A stretch of DNA of 42,381 nucleotides, taken from NCBI GenBank assembly GCA_017454465.1, contig JAFTCY010000090.1:1-42381 (forward strand), read 5' to 3'. Origin of the DNA: Clostridia bacterium. Lineage in GTDB: Bacteria; Bacillota; Clostridia; Oscillospirales; CAG-272. The notes below the pieces were generated by a model. It was not told the DNA's origin. It was given only the letters and a program-made list of their open reading frames with translations, and searched no databases. The position numbers and the translations under genes were made by a program. Position 1 is the stretch's first letter, and each line of letters begins with the position of its first letter. Positions 26,411-35,761 of this stretch are shown piece by piece.

Positions 26411-29400
26411 GTGAAAAGTTACAATGCGGGAATAGATGTTGGTTCTACAACTGTAAAACTTGTGATCATTGACGGAGATGAGATCATTTTCAGTGATTAC
26501 AGAAGACACTGTTCGAAGATCCAGGAAACCCTGGCTTCTCTTATGGCCGAAGCCGAAGAGCAGATCGGCAGTTGCTATCTTAAGCTTATGATTACCGGGT
26601 CCGGTTCAATAAACCTGGGCAAAGCCCTGGGCATAGGGTTCGTACAGGAAGTTACTGCGGTTGCCGACGCCCTCAAGAAGCTTTATCCTCAGACTGATGT
26701 AGCAATAGAGCTTGGAGGAGAGGACGCGAAAATAATTTATTTTGAAGGAACAAATGTCGAAGAGCGTATGAACGGGGTCTGCGCCGGAGGTACGGGGTCA
26801 TTTATAGATCAGATGGCGGCCCTCCTGCAGACTGATGCTGAAGGGCTGAATGCAGAGGCCTCCAGATATACACAGATCTATCCCATCGCGGCAAGATGCG
26901 GTGTCTTTGCAAAAACTGATATCCAGCCTTTGGTGAATGAAGGAGCTGATGTGGCCGATCTTGCTGCTTCGATCTTTCAGGCAGTTGTCAATCAAACGAT
27001 CTCCGGACTTGCCTGCGGCAAACCGATAAGAGGCAATATTGCCTTTCTGGGCGGCCCGTTGCATTTTCTCCCCGAACTGAAAAAAGCTTTTATCCGCACT
27101 TTGAATCTGGCTTCGGACAATATAGTGGATCCGGATAACTCCCACCTGTTTGCGGCTCTTGGAGCTGCATACGAGTCAGAGGAGTGTACCGAAACAGTTT
27201 CCATTAAGAAGATGAGGGCCCGTCTTGAGTCGGGAATCTCCATGGAGTTTGAAATCAAAAGACTGCCTCCTCTGTTTGAGACTTCTGATGACTATGAGGA
27301 CTTCAGGCTGAGACATGCTATGGCATCCGTCGAGAAGGAAGACCTGTCCGGATATTCGGGAAAATGCTATCTTGGTATCGATGCCGGTTCTACTACCACG
27401 AAGATGGCGCTCATAGGGGAAAAAGGGCAGTTGTTGTATTCTTTTTATTCGGGCAATATGGGAAACCCGGTCAAAACTGCTCAGAAAGCGCTGCTGGATA
27501 TGAAGAAGGCTATGCCGCAGGATGCGGTCATAGGGTGCGCATGCTCAACGGGCTATGGGGAGGCGCTGCTGAAATCTGCCTTTTCGCTTGATGAAGGTGA
27601 AGTTGAGACGATAGCGCACAGTACGGCAGCTTCCTTCTTTGATCCTGATGTCGATTGTGTCCTTGACATAGGTGGACAGGATATGAAGTGTATAAAGATA
27701 AAGCAGGGGACAGTGGAAAACGTTATCCTGAATGAAGCATGCTCGTCAGGTTGCGGCTCTTTCATAGAGAATTTTGCCACATCCCTGGGCTATTCTGCAG
27801 AAGAATTCGCAAAGGAAGCTCTTTATGCCAGAAATCCGGTCGATCTCGGCACCCGGTGCACCGTTTTCATGAATTCGAATGTAAAACAGGCTCAGAAGGA
27901 AGGGGCATCAGTCAGCGATATTTCAGCAGGGCTGGCCTATTCGGTCGTAAAAAACGCGCTTTTCAAGGTGATAAAGCTTGGAAGTGCGTCAGATCTGGGG
28001 GAACATGTAGTCGTACAAGGCGGAACGTTTCACAATACAGCTGTTCTCCGGGCATTTGAGATAATAGCTGGGTGCTCTGCGGTCTGTCCTGACATATCAG
28101 GGATCATGGGCGCTTTCGGTGCTGCTCTCATTGCAAAGGACAGGGCGCATGAGAAGACAGGGATGCTGTCATTTGAGGAGATAGAAGCCCTGCAGTATGA
28201 CAGCTCCACAGTAAGGTGTGGCAGGTGTTCCAATAACTGCCTTCTGACGATAAATAGATTTTCCGGGGGAAGGAAACACATATCCGGTAACAGATGCGAA
28301 AGGCCCCTGGGGGGAGAAGAGAAGAAAAAAGCCCCCAACCTTGTCGAGTATAAACTCAAGAGAATATTCGGGTACAAACCTCTGGAGGATGAGAAAGCGT
28401 TCAGAGGTAAGATCGGCATACCACGAGTCCTGAATATGTATGAGAATTACCCTTTTTGGGCCACTTTTTTCAAAACACTCGGTTTCTCAGTGGTGCTGTC
28501 TCCATTCTCGAGCCGGAAGATATACGAGCTGGGGATGGAATCTATACCTTCAGAATCAGAGTGTTATCCTGCAAAACTCGCGCACGGTCACGTGCAGTGG
28601 CTGATCAACCGCGGTGTTAATACTATCTTCCATCCTTGTGTGTTTTATGAGAAACAGGAGACGGACAAAGCTCAGAATCATTTTAACTGCCCGATCGTCG
28701 TTTCGTATGCGGAGAACCTTAAAAATAACATTGAGGACATTTCAAACGGTTCGGTCAGGTTTCTGAGACCGTTCATGGCATTTACAGATATTCGGACTGT
28801 AAAAAAGAGGCTGACGGCTTTTTGCAGGGAAACATGGCAGATACCTGCTTCCGAGACGGCGGAAGCTGTAGAGAAGGCATGGAATGAACAGATATCGGCC
28901 AAGGCGGATATCGTTGAGAAGGGAAAAGAACTTCTCGCAAAGATGGAGGAGGAAAAAGGGAGAGGTATCGTAATCGCGGGAAGGCCTTATCATACTGATC
29001 CTGAGATCAATCACGGAATACCGGAAATGATCTCTTCATATGGACTTTACGTATTTACAGAAGACAGCCTGCCCGTTGATTTTGAACCTATGAGACCGCT
29101 CAGGGCGAATGACCAGTGGGTTTACCATTCAAGGCTGTACACAGCAGCCGAATTTGTCAGCCGCAGAGATGATCTGGAACTGGTGCAGTTCAACTCATTC
29201 GGATGCGGCCTTGACGCGGTGACTGCAGATCAGGTCAGCGAGATCCTCACTGCCTCGGGGAAGCTGTTTACCCTTCTCAAGATAGATGAGGTCAACAACC
29301 TGGGGGCTGCGCGTATAAGGATAAGAAGCCTTATCGCGGCGATGAACCTGAGAAAAAATCACGGCATCAGTTCCGAATTTGTTTCTCCCGAATACCAGAG

Positions 29401-30664
29401 GGTTCACTTTACAAAAACGATGAGGAAAGAAGGATATACCATCATTGCTCCGCAGATGAGCCCCATCCATTTTGATCTTATCGGACCGCTTTTCAAAAAA
29501 TACGGATACAATGTGGTGATCCTGAGCAATGATAACCGCAGTGCTATCGATACGGGGCTGAAATACGTGAACAACGATGCGTGCTTTCCATCGATCACCA
29601 CTATAGGGCAGATAATGGAAGCTGTAACCTCAGGACAGTATGATACGAACAGGCTCGCGATCATGATGACTCAGACCGGAGGTTGCTGCAGAGCCAGTAA
29701 CTATGTGGGATTCATAAGGCGCGCTTTAAAAAAAGCCGGTATGTCACACATACCCGTGATCTCCCTTAACCTTAACGGCATGGAGAAGAACGAAGGCTTC
29801 AGGTTATCGCCGGAGATGATACTTGATGCCGGGAAGGCTATTGTCCTGGGCGATCTGATGATGAAATGTCTTTACCGGGTCAGACCTTATGAAACAGAAA
29901 AAGGCTCCGCGGACAGACTTCACGAAAAGTGGAAGGACATCTGCATTGACTATCTCCTTAACAGAAGCCGCGAATTCAGTTACTCTGATGTGTGCCGGGG
30001 TATTGTCAGGGAATTTGATGAGCTTCCTATTGATGAAACGATAAAAAAACCAAGAGTCGGCATAGTCGGTGAGATACTGGTGAAGTACATGCCTCTTGCG
30101 AATAACAGACTTGTGGAGCTGCTGGAAAAAGAGGGAGCTGAGGCGGTCGTACCGGATCTTATCGATTTTCTGAATTACAGTTTTTTCAACAGTGACTATA
30201 AGCACAAGTATCTCGGCAAAAGCTGGGCATTCTCAGTTATCGCCAAGGTAGGAGTCGAAGCTGTTACCAGGCTCAGAAAAGCAGCCACAGAGGCTTTGCA
30301 GAAGAGCAAGCGTTTTTCGCCTTCGTCAGCTATTGCCGAAAAGGCAGAACTGGCTAAAAAATTCCTGTCACTGGGCAATCAGTACGGAGAGGGTTGGTTT
30401 CTGACAGGCGAGATGGCTGATTTCCTTACATCCGGAATAAACAACATCGTATGTATTCAGCCGTTTGCCTGCCTGCCCAACCATGTGGTAGGAAAAGGAG
30501 TTATCAAAGCGCTGAAAAAGGCATACCCGGGTGCGAATATCGTCGCTGTGGATTACGATCCCGGAGCAAGCGAAGTAAACCAGCTTAACCGAATAAAGCT
30601 CATGCTTTCATCCGCCAAAAGGAAACTGGCCGGAGAAAGATTCGGACTGGGGCTGAGCAACTGA
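26411..30664 (+). CDS. Giant BadF/BcrA-type ATPase with DUF2229 and dehydratase-like domains
   Basis: This 1417-residue protein is of the 2-hydroxyacyl-CoA dehydratase activase-related family found in Clostridia. Two ASKHA-fold ATPase domains of BadF/BadG/BcrA/BcrD type follow each other: residues 5-260 (AGIDVGSTTVKL, LGGEDAKI, GVCAGGTGSF) and about 315-570 (LGIDAGSTTTKM, DIGGQDMK, NEACSSGCGSF near 441-451). Cysteines in the last motif match those that hold the [4Fe-4S] cluster between activase subunits. Then come a CGRCSNNC motif, DUF2229 (about 660-960) and a part like dehydratase subunits with NNDACFPS and TQTGGCCRAS. Activases use ATP to inject one electron into a dehydratase; here target and activator seem joined, but the substrate is unknown. 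Start is GTG at 26411, with GGAGGTGA 8 bases upstream. Confidence 0.88.
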   Translation: MKSYNAGIDVGSTTVKLVIIDGDEIIFSDYRRHCSKIQETLASLMAEAEEQIGSCYLKLMITGSGSINLGKALGIGFVQEVTAVADALKKLYPQTDVAIELGGEDAKIIYFEGTNVEERMNGVCAGGTGSFIDQMAALLQTDAEGLNAEASRYTQIYPIAARCGVFAKTDIQPLVNEGADVADLAASIFQAVVNQTISGLACGKPIRGNIAFLGGPLHFLPELKKAFIRTLNLASDNIVDPDNSHLFAALGAAYESEECTETVSIKKMRARLESGISMEFEIKRLPPLFETSDDYEDFRLRHAMASVEKEDLSGYSGKCYLGIDAGSTTTKMALIGEKGQLLYSFYSGNMGNPVKTAQKALLDMKKAMPQDAVIGCACSTGYGEALLKSAFSLDEGEVETIAHSTAASFFDPDVDCVLDIGGQDMKCIKIKQGTVENVILNEACSSGCGSFIENFATSLGYSAEEFAKEALYARNPVDLGTRCTVFMNSNVKQAQKEGASVSDISAGLAYSVVKNALFKVIKLGSASDLGEHVVVQGGTFHNTAVLRAFEIIAGCSAVCPDISGIMGAFGAALIAKDRAHEKTGMLSFEEIEALQYDSSTVRCGRCSNNCLLTINRFSGGRKHISGNRCERPLGGEEKKKAPNLVEYKLKRIFGYKPLEDEKAFRGKIGIPRVLNMYENYPFWATFFKTLGFSVVLSPFSSRKIYELGMESIPSESECYPAKLAHGHVQWLINRGVNTIFHPCVFYEKQETDKAQNHFNCPIVVSYAENLKNNIEDISNGSVRFLRPFMAFTDIRTVKKRLTAFCRETWQIPASETAEAVEKAWNEQISAKADIVEKGKELLAKMEEEKGRGIVIAGRPYHTDPEINHGIPEMISSYGLYVFTEDSLPVDFEPMRPLRANDQWVYHSRLYTAAEFVSRRDDLELVQFNSFGCGLDAVTADQVSEILTASGKLFTLLKIDEVNNLGAARIRIRSLIAAMNLRKNHGISSEFVSPEYQRVHFTKTMRKEGYTIIAPQMSPIHFDLIGPLFKKYGYNVVILSNDNRSAIDTGLKYVNNDACFPSITTIGQIMEAVTSGQYDTNRLAIMMTQTGGCCRASNYVGFIRRALKKAGMSHIPVISLNLNGMEKNEGFRLSPEMILDAGKAIVLGDLMMKCLYRVRPYETEKGSADRLHEKWKDICIDYLLNRSREFSYSDVCRGIVREFDELPIDETIKKPRVGIVGEILVKYMPLANNRLVELLEKEGAEAVVPDLIDFLNYSFFNSDYKHKYLGKSWAFSVIAKVGVEAVTRLRKAATEALQKSKRFSPSSAIAEKAELAKKFLSLGNQYGEGWFLTGEMADFLTSGINNIVCIQPFACLPNHVVGKGVIKALKKAYPGANIVAVDYDPGASEVNQLNRIKLMLSSAKRKLAGERFGLGLSN

Positions 30665-30683
30665 TACAAGGAACATATAGACG

Positions 30684-30729
30684 AGCTGTGGCCCGCCGGA
30701 ATCATCCTGCGGGCCACAGCTTTATTTAT
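30684..30729 (+). terminator. Strong terminator with perfect 13-bp stem
   Basis: AGCTGTGGCCCGC at 30684-30696 and GCGGGCCACAGCT at 30709-30721 pair perfectly, followed by TTATTTATTT. It ends the activase gene and may be shared with the convergent flotillin operon, though the minus-strand side lacks a T-run. Confidence 0.9.
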
Positions 30730-30759
30730 TTCTGTAGATTGGGAGTCAGTTGTGAAGGG

Positions 30760-32193
30760 TCAACCATTCTCAGGCGAGAGAGCCGCTTCAGCAGGAGTTT
30801 CAGCTTGAGTTTCAGTCTGACCTTCGGCGGGCGTTATCTTCTTGCCGAGGAATTCCGGGATCTGGATCCCTGCCATTTTGAGAGTGTCGCTGAGAGGCGG
30901 AATGGCTTTCATCATGCCTGAAAGAAAGTTGGCAGTTGTGGACCCGCCTTCTCCCTTTCCGCCCATGGAATCCCAGACGGTGATCTTGTCGATCTGCAGA
31001 TTCTTGATAGCCTCTACCTGGATCTTTGTCAGCTGTTCGATCTTGTCGACCAGCATCATCTGGATCGCCGCTGAGGTATCTCCGCCTGCTGCCTCGACTA
31101 TCTTTGCATATCCGAGAGCCTGTTTTTCAAGGACCTCCTGTACACCACGGGCCTGTGCTTCCATGGTGGCGTAGATGGCATCGGCCTCACCTTTTGCACG
31201 GCGCCTATGCTGTTCTGCATCTGCTTCAGCCTCGAGCTCCATACGCTCTTTCTCGATTCGAGCAGCGGTGATAATATCTGCCTGTTTTGTGGCGAATTCT
31301 CTCTCGGCTCTTGCTTTTTCAGCCATTTGTTCTGCTGCGTAGGCTTCCTCGAGAGCCTTTGCCGCCGAGATCTTTTCAGCTGTCGTTGCCCTGCGCTGTG
31401 CCTCTGCCTGCTTTTCCCTCAGCTGTGCATTGGACATCGCTATCTCTGCCATGGACTCGTTTTCACCGTTGATGGCGTTTGCGTTGGATTCTGCAACGGA
31501 GATCCTCTGGTCCTTGAGAGCAGAAGCTTCGCCTATCGAACCGTCCCTGTTGTGGATCGCGACGGATTTTTTCGCATCATTGATGGCCTTAGCCGCAGCT
31601 TCTTTACCAAGCGCTTCGATATATCCGGATTCGTCCGTGATGTCGGTAACATTGACATTGATCAGGCGAAGACCTATCTTTTTCAGTTCTGTCTCAACGT
31701 TGTGAGAGACAGCCTCCAGGAATTTGTCGCGGTCGGTGTTTATCTCTTCTATATCCATCGTGGCTATGACGAGACGCAGCTGGCCGAAGATGATGTCTTT
31801 TGCGAGTTCCTGGATCTCAGCAAGTTTGAGCCCGAGGAGCCTTTCTGCGGCATTCTGCATGACTCCCGGTTCCACCGAGATACCGACGGTGAATCTTGAA
31901 GGAACGTCTACTCGGATGTTCTGGTGCGAAAGGGCGTTGGTCAGGTCTACGTTGATTGACATGGGAGTCAGATCAAGATACTGGTATGACTGGATCACAG
32001 GCCATATGAACGCGGCGCCGCCGTGGATACATTTGGCGGATCTTGTTGTTCCGTCGCTGTTTGTTCCGACTTTACCATAGATGACAAGGATCTTGTCGGA
32101 AGGGCACCTGCGGTATCTTGAAAGCACCACGAGAAACATGGTGAAAATGAGTACCGCAAGTACACAAAGAAGAATGATTACTGATGCTGGCAT
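30760..32193 (-). CDS. Flotillin-like protein (YuaG/FloT family)
   Basis: This 477-residue protein has an N-terminal membrane hairpin or segment (about 5-27), an SPFH/band 7 domain (about 30-205, with VDVPSRFTVGISVEP), a long Ala/Glu-rich coiled coil (about 215-390, with EKARAEREFATKQAD and QHRRRAKGEADAIYAT) and a C-terminal assembly region (IQVEAIKNLQIDKITVWDS). This is the flotillin layout. Flotillins scaffold membrane microdomains and affect protein oligomers and membrane fluidity. It is the last gene of the operon, 35 bases after the NfeD-like gene, with GGAGA 8-9 bases before the ATG. The final 35 residues are a Glu/Ala/Thr-rich tail. Confidence 0.92.
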   Translation of the reverse strand: MPASVIILLCVLAVLIFTMFLVVLSRYRRCPSDKILVIYGKVGTNSDGTTRSAKCIHGGAAFIWPVIQSYQYLDLTPMSINVDLTNALSHQNIRVDVPSRFTVGISVEPGVMQNAAERLLGLKLAEIQELAKDIIFGQLRLVIATMDIEEINTDRDKFLEAVSHNVETELKKIGLRLINVNVTDITDESGYIEALGKEAAAKAINDAKKSVAIHNRDGSIGEASALKDQRISVAESNANAINGENESMAEIAMSNAQLREKQAEAQRRATTAEKISAAKALEEAYAAEQMAEKARAEREFATKQADIITAARIEKERMELEAEADAEQHRRRAKGEADAIYATMEAQARGVQEVLEKQALGYAKIVEAAGGDTSAAIQMMLVDKIEQLTKIQVEAIKNLQIDKITVWDSMGGKGEGGSTTANFLSGMMKAIPPLSDTLKMAGIQIPEFLGKKITPAEGQTETQAETPAEAALSPENG

Positions 32194-32228
32194 GTTTGTA
32201 TCTCCTTTTCTGTTAATTATTTACATTG

Positions 32229-33095
32229 TCACAGGGGTCTGACCAGAAGGGTGTTTTTATCAGCTATGCCCACAACTAACACCTCAGTGCCTGTGGGTAT
32301 CCTGTCCTTGCAGTCGGTCACTGCTTCCAGCTCAACATAGCTTTCCTGAAGAGTCATGGTCACCTTGCCGAATCCGTGCCTTTCCGGCGGGATCGGAATA
32401 TACACGGTCGCAGTATGGGCTATCGCATTCTTTAAAGACATGGTCCCGTTCTCCTGCAGTTTGACTGACCATCTGATGACCAGTGCGCACAGCAGCATGG
32501 CTGCGAATCCTCCTGCCACGGCTATCGCAACAGTGAGCGCGGGGCTGAGTTTCAGATCTATCATCGATACGCCCAGCCAGCCACCTATGGCCAGGAAGGC
32601 TACGATCCCTCGTATGGTAAAGAGCCTGAGCCCGCTTGAATGGTGTCCGCCCGTATGCCTTACGGTGTTTACATCGTTCCTGTCTGAAACATGGTAATTC
32701 GTTCCTGCTCCTTGATCTGTATCAGGTATGCCGTCACCGTCCGAATCCGTATCCGAGTCGAAGCCGGAACCGGCGTCATCCATATCTGTGTCGCCGGCAT
32801 CTGAAGCATCGTCAAGCCCGTCTGCGTCTGAGGCTTCATCGAAATCTGATGTGTCATCCAAATCCGAATCATTGTCGAAGCCGTCAGTATCAGGAGAATC
32901 TGTGTCCGCGTCATCCCCCGAGTCGTGATCGCCCTCTCCGTTATCGGAACTGTCTGCGTTTCCTGTAAGCCCTACTATGAGCATGATCGACTGGATTATG
33001 AGGATAAGCGTAGCGGGGATGGCACAGGCTGCAAATATCTGCTGCAGAAGAGTCATACCATTCCACCATGTAATAAAGGGGTCGAAGATCGTCAT
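32229..33095 (-). CDS. NfeD-like membrane protein with long acidic linker
   Basis: This 288-residue protein pairs with flotillin as NfeD1b/YuaF proteins do. A first membrane helix (about 16-45) is followed by about 90 residues made almost only of Asp, Ser, Gly, Glu, Thr and Ala, two further helices (about 156-205), and a C-terminal domain of about 75 residues that looks like the NfeD OB fold (GKVTMTL, GTEVLVVGIADKNTLLVRPL). Late in the acidic linker DTDSDGDGIPDTD matches thrombospondin type-3 or dockerin-like calcium loops. The ATG at 33095 overlaps the stop of the DUF1836 gene (ATGA). GAGG lies 8 bases upstream; an in-frame start at 33137 lies inside the upstream gene. Confidence 0.78.
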   Translation of the reverse strand: MTIFDPFITWWNGMTLLQQIFAACAIPATLILIIQSIMLIVGLTGNADSSDNGEGDHDSGDDADTDSPDTDGFDNDSDLDDTSDFDEASDADGLDDASDAGDTDMDDAGSGFDSDTDSDGDGIPDTDQGAGTNYHVSDRNDVNTVRHTGGHHSSGLRLFTIRGIVAFLAIGGWLGVSMIDLKLSPALTVAIAVAGGFAAMLLCALVIRWSVKLQENGTMSLKNAIAHTATVYIPIPPERHGFGKVTMTLQESYVELEAVTDCKDRIPTGTEVLVVGIADKNTLLVRPL

Positions 33096-33670
33096 TTGCT
33101 GTACCTCTCTTTCATGCATGCGAAATGCAGATCGCATTCGCGTTTTAGGACCCCGGTGCGGTATCCGCTCAGCATCACTTTTACGGCGTCACACAGTTTC
33201 TGCTCGGTCCCGCCGTTTTTAAGCTTGTACTTCGCAATGGTTTTTTTGATCAGGCTGTCAAGATCTTTGCTGTCGTATGTGTTTTCCGTGACTTCTATGA
33301 CCTCACAGAGACAGTCATACAGGTCAGTCTCATAGATTATATCGTCGCTTTCCGAAGTGGCATCGCCGTTAATAAGTCTCATAAGCGCACCGATATCTTC
33401 GATCTTCATGGAATCTCTCAACATCGATATGATCAGGATCCTTGCCAGATGTCTCTCAAAGTATTTCTTCTTTATCGGGCGTGCAACAAATCCACGCTTG
33501 ACCCAGTTCTGTATTGTGGACGGCTCCAGTCCGGTGACCGAGCATACCTGGCTCAGAGAGAGTCCGTCTGCGGCTTTGATCATTGGGAGCAGCAGAGCGA
33601 ACACACCATCCGGGGAAGTATCGGACATCCTGTGCATGGCGATAGAAGTTCCCGGGATATATTTGTTCAA
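33092..33670 (-). CDS. DUF1836 family HTH regulator
   Basis: This 192-residue protein matches DUF1836: a MerR-like helix-turn-helix with LSQVCSVTGLEPSTIQNWVK (about 39-58), RGFVARPIKKKYFERHLARI and LRDSMKIEDIGALMRLING, then a helical C-terminal half. The family is Firmicutes-specific and its targets are unknown; the fold suggests DNA binding. The start is TTG at 33670, with GGAGGG 7-8 bases upstream. It is the first gene of a coupled operon with the NfeD-like and flotillin genes, so it may control them. A short inverted repeat lies inside its own promoter. Confidence 0.85.
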   Translation of the reverse strand: MNKYIPGTSIAMHRMSDTSPDGVFALLLPMIKAADGLSLSQVCSVTGLEPSTIQNWVKRGFVARPIKKKYFERHLARILIISMLRDSMKIEDIGALMRLINGDATSESDDIIYETDLYDCLCEVIEVTENTYDSKDLDSLIKKTIAKYKLKNGGTEQKLCDAVKVMLSGYRTGVLKRECDLHFACMKERYSK

Positions 33671-33700
33671 TTTTGTTCCCTCCGTTTTCGAGTTCGACTG

Positions 33701-33729
33701 ATTATATCACAGGTTCAAATGAACTTCAA
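33701..33729 (-). promoter_or_regulatory. Promoter of the DUF1836-NfeD-flotillin operon with inverted repeat
   Basis: On the minus strand TTGAAG (33729-33724), 17-base spacer, TATAAT (33706-33701) preceded by TGA (extended -10). The spacer holds GTTCA-N2-TGAAC at 33713-33724, an inverted repeat that would be a natural operator position. Confidence 0.7.
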
Positions 33730-33800
33730 GAGGAAAATTAAAAAAAGAGTAAAAGACAGATCGTGTTTGCTATGCAAAGATCCTGGGGAGCGAATTATTG

Positions 33801-33829
33801 TTGACACCTTTTTATGCGTTTGGTATAAT
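33801..33829 (+). promoter_or_regulatory. Full-consensus promoter of the GH36-like gene
   Basis: TTGACA at 33801-33806, 17-base spacer, TATAAT at 33824-33829: both boxes perfect. The leader is about 27 bases with TTGGAGG as ribosome site. No obvious catabolite-response site overlaps it. Confidence 0.9.
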
Positions 33830-33862
33830 TCTACCGATTTCATTAAGTACTTGGAGGCGTAA

Positions 33863-35761
33863 ATGAACAAGGCTGCAGAACTCATTTCAAAACAGATGCT
33901 GAAAGGATTTCCTGTAAAAGTGCATCTTGACTGCGGATGCGAGGCTGATGTTGATCTCAAAGCGGAAGGCAGAGGAAAAGAATTATGCTGGAAAGGCAGT
34001 AAAAACGGGATTTCGGTCACCGTCACACAGATAGCCAAAAGAGAGAGTGCTGTTTTTTTCATAGATCTCGAATCAGATAAAGGTCTGGATGAAATAGGAG
34101 TCACTATGCCCGTGAAGCTTGATGCAGCAAAAAAGATCACGGCCATCCACAGGGACGGAGGAGGATCATGCTGGCAGATGCCTTACTGGCCGAAGCCGGG
34201 CGACGCCCTGAATGAATCCACCCAGCACCTGCTTTTGAAAACAGATTCCGGAAATGCCGCGGTGATCTGCTTTGTCGGCGACGTTTTCCGCACGATGCTT
34301 GAGGATCACAGGCTCACGATCGGAGCCCAGACCACGGGATTCAGGGAATACCACGGCCCGTTTCTTGCCGCTTCCATTTCAGACGATCCGATCAAAGCGA
34401 TGGAAGAGGCATACGGATTTGCACGCGAATGCGGGGCTCTTAAAGTCTGCCTGAGAAAAGAGCGTGTATTTCCGGAGATGTTTGAAAAATTCGGATGGTG
34501 CAGCTGGAATGCTTTTTATCAGCAGCCGACTTCCTCAAAGATTTTTGAAAAGCTGGACGAATTCAAAGAAAAGAATATCCCGGTAAACTGGGTGATCATA
34601 GATGACGGGTGGTCTCCGACCAGGGAGTACAGGCTTCTTGATTTTGAGGAAGACAGGGAGAAGTTCCCCGAGGGGCTCGGAGAATGTATCCGGCGCATGA
34701 AGGAGGAGTACGGCGTAAAGCAGGTGGGCGTCTGGCATACGCTGCACGCTTACTGGAACGGCATAGACCCGAATACCGAGTTCGGCAAGAGACATGCGGA
34801 CTGCCTGATCGAATCCGTCGCGTTCCCGGGCAGGACGATTCCCATCAATGAGGTGAAAAAACAGTTCGGCTTCTGGGATGAATGGCATTCCTATCTGGAA
34901 AAATGCGGAGTGGATTTCGTAAAAGTGGACAACCAGATGTGCGGCGACACATACCGGCAGATAGATTCAACGGTGTGCGGTGTCCGAACGGCATACCAGG
35001 CGATAGAAAGATCCATTTACAAGCATTTTAACGGCATAGTCATCAACTGCATGGGCATGGATATGGAAAATGTCCAGCAGAGACCGAAGACTGCAATCTC
35101 CCGGAACAGCGACGACTTTTATCCTGACCGTGAAAACGGATTTGCCAAGCATCTTATACAAAACGTGTATAATGCGGTCTGGCATTCCCAGGTGTACTAC
35201 TGTGATTATGACATGTGGTGGTCCGGTAAAGCGGATCCGGTAAAGAGCGGGCTTCTGAGGAGCATCTCAGGCGGGCCTGTGTATATAAGCGACGCTATAG
35301 GCGAGAGCAGCCTTGAAGGGATCCTTCCCGTAGCAGGCAGCGACGGCGACATATGCAGGCTTGACAACGCCGGTATGCCTACAACAGACTGCATATACAG
35401 AAACTGCGCGGAAGAGGGCAGAATACAGAAGGTGTTCAATACGAAAGGCGACAGTTTTGCTCTGGCGCTCTTCAATATCAGCCGCAAACCTCTTACGGAG
35501 TCATTTTCAATGAATGTGATACCGGGCTTTCCTGTTCGCCGCAAAATGGTGGCGTACGAATATTTCACGAAGAAGTTCATTCCTGTGACATCATCTTCAA
35601 AACTTAAGGTGACCCTTGGGGAGGATGAGGTCAGGTCATATTCGATATATCCCGTAAGAAAGGACAGAAACGGCGAATACATAATGCTCGGCGACAGGAG
35701 CAGATATATAGGGATCGGATGCAGGACGTTTGAAAAAACCTACCTGGCGGGCCTGATCTGA
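33863..35761 (+). CDS. GH36 / raffinose-synthase-like (Sip1) glycoside hydrolase
   Basis: This 632-residue protein resembles the raffinose synthase/Sip1 branch of clan GH-D (GH36). The barrel begins near residue 205 with FEKFGWCSWNAFY, then VNWVIIDDGW, GVKQVGVWHTLHAYWNG, the nucleophile motif DFVKVDNQ (D356) and the probable acid/base in RNSDDFYP (D417 or D418); WWSGKADPVKSG and SGGPVYISD follow. A beta-sandwich precedes and a small beta domain closes. Expected action is on alpha-galactosides, by hydrolysis or transfer. No signal peptide is seen, so it is cytoplasmic. It has its own perfect promoter, is divergent from the DUF1836 operon, and lies upstream of a transporter annotated by homology as peptide-type. 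Confidence 0.87.
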   Translation: MNKAAELISKQMLKGFPVKVHLDCGCEADVDLKAEGRGKELCWKGSKNGISVTVTQIAKRESAVFFIDLESDKGLDEIGVTMPVKLDAAKKITAIHRDGGGSCWQMPYWPKPGDALNESTQHLLLKTDSGNAAVICFVGDVFRTMLEDHRLTIGAQTTGFREYHGPFLAASISDDPIKAMEEAYGFARECGALKVCLRKERVFPEMFEKFGWCSWNAFYQQPTSSKIFEKLDEFKEKNIPVNWVIIDDGWSPTREYRLLDFEEDREKFPEGLGECIRRMKEEYGVKQVGVWHTLHAYWNGIDPNTEFGKRHADCLIESVAFPGRTIPINEVKKQFGFWDEWHSYLEKCGVDFVKVDNQMCGDTYRQIDSTVCGVRTAYQAIERSIYKHFNGIVINCMGMDMENVQQRPKTAISRNSDDFYPDRENGFAKHLIQNVYNAVWHSQVYYCDYDMWWSGKADPVKSGLLRSISGGPVYISDAIGESSLEGILPVAGSDGDICRLDNAGMPTTDCIYRNCAEEGRIQKVFNTKGDSFALALFNISRKPLTESFSMNVIPGFPVRRKMVAYEYFTKKFIPVTSSSKLKVTLGEDEVRSYSIYPVRKDRNGEYIMLGDRSRYIGIGCRTFEKTYLAGLI

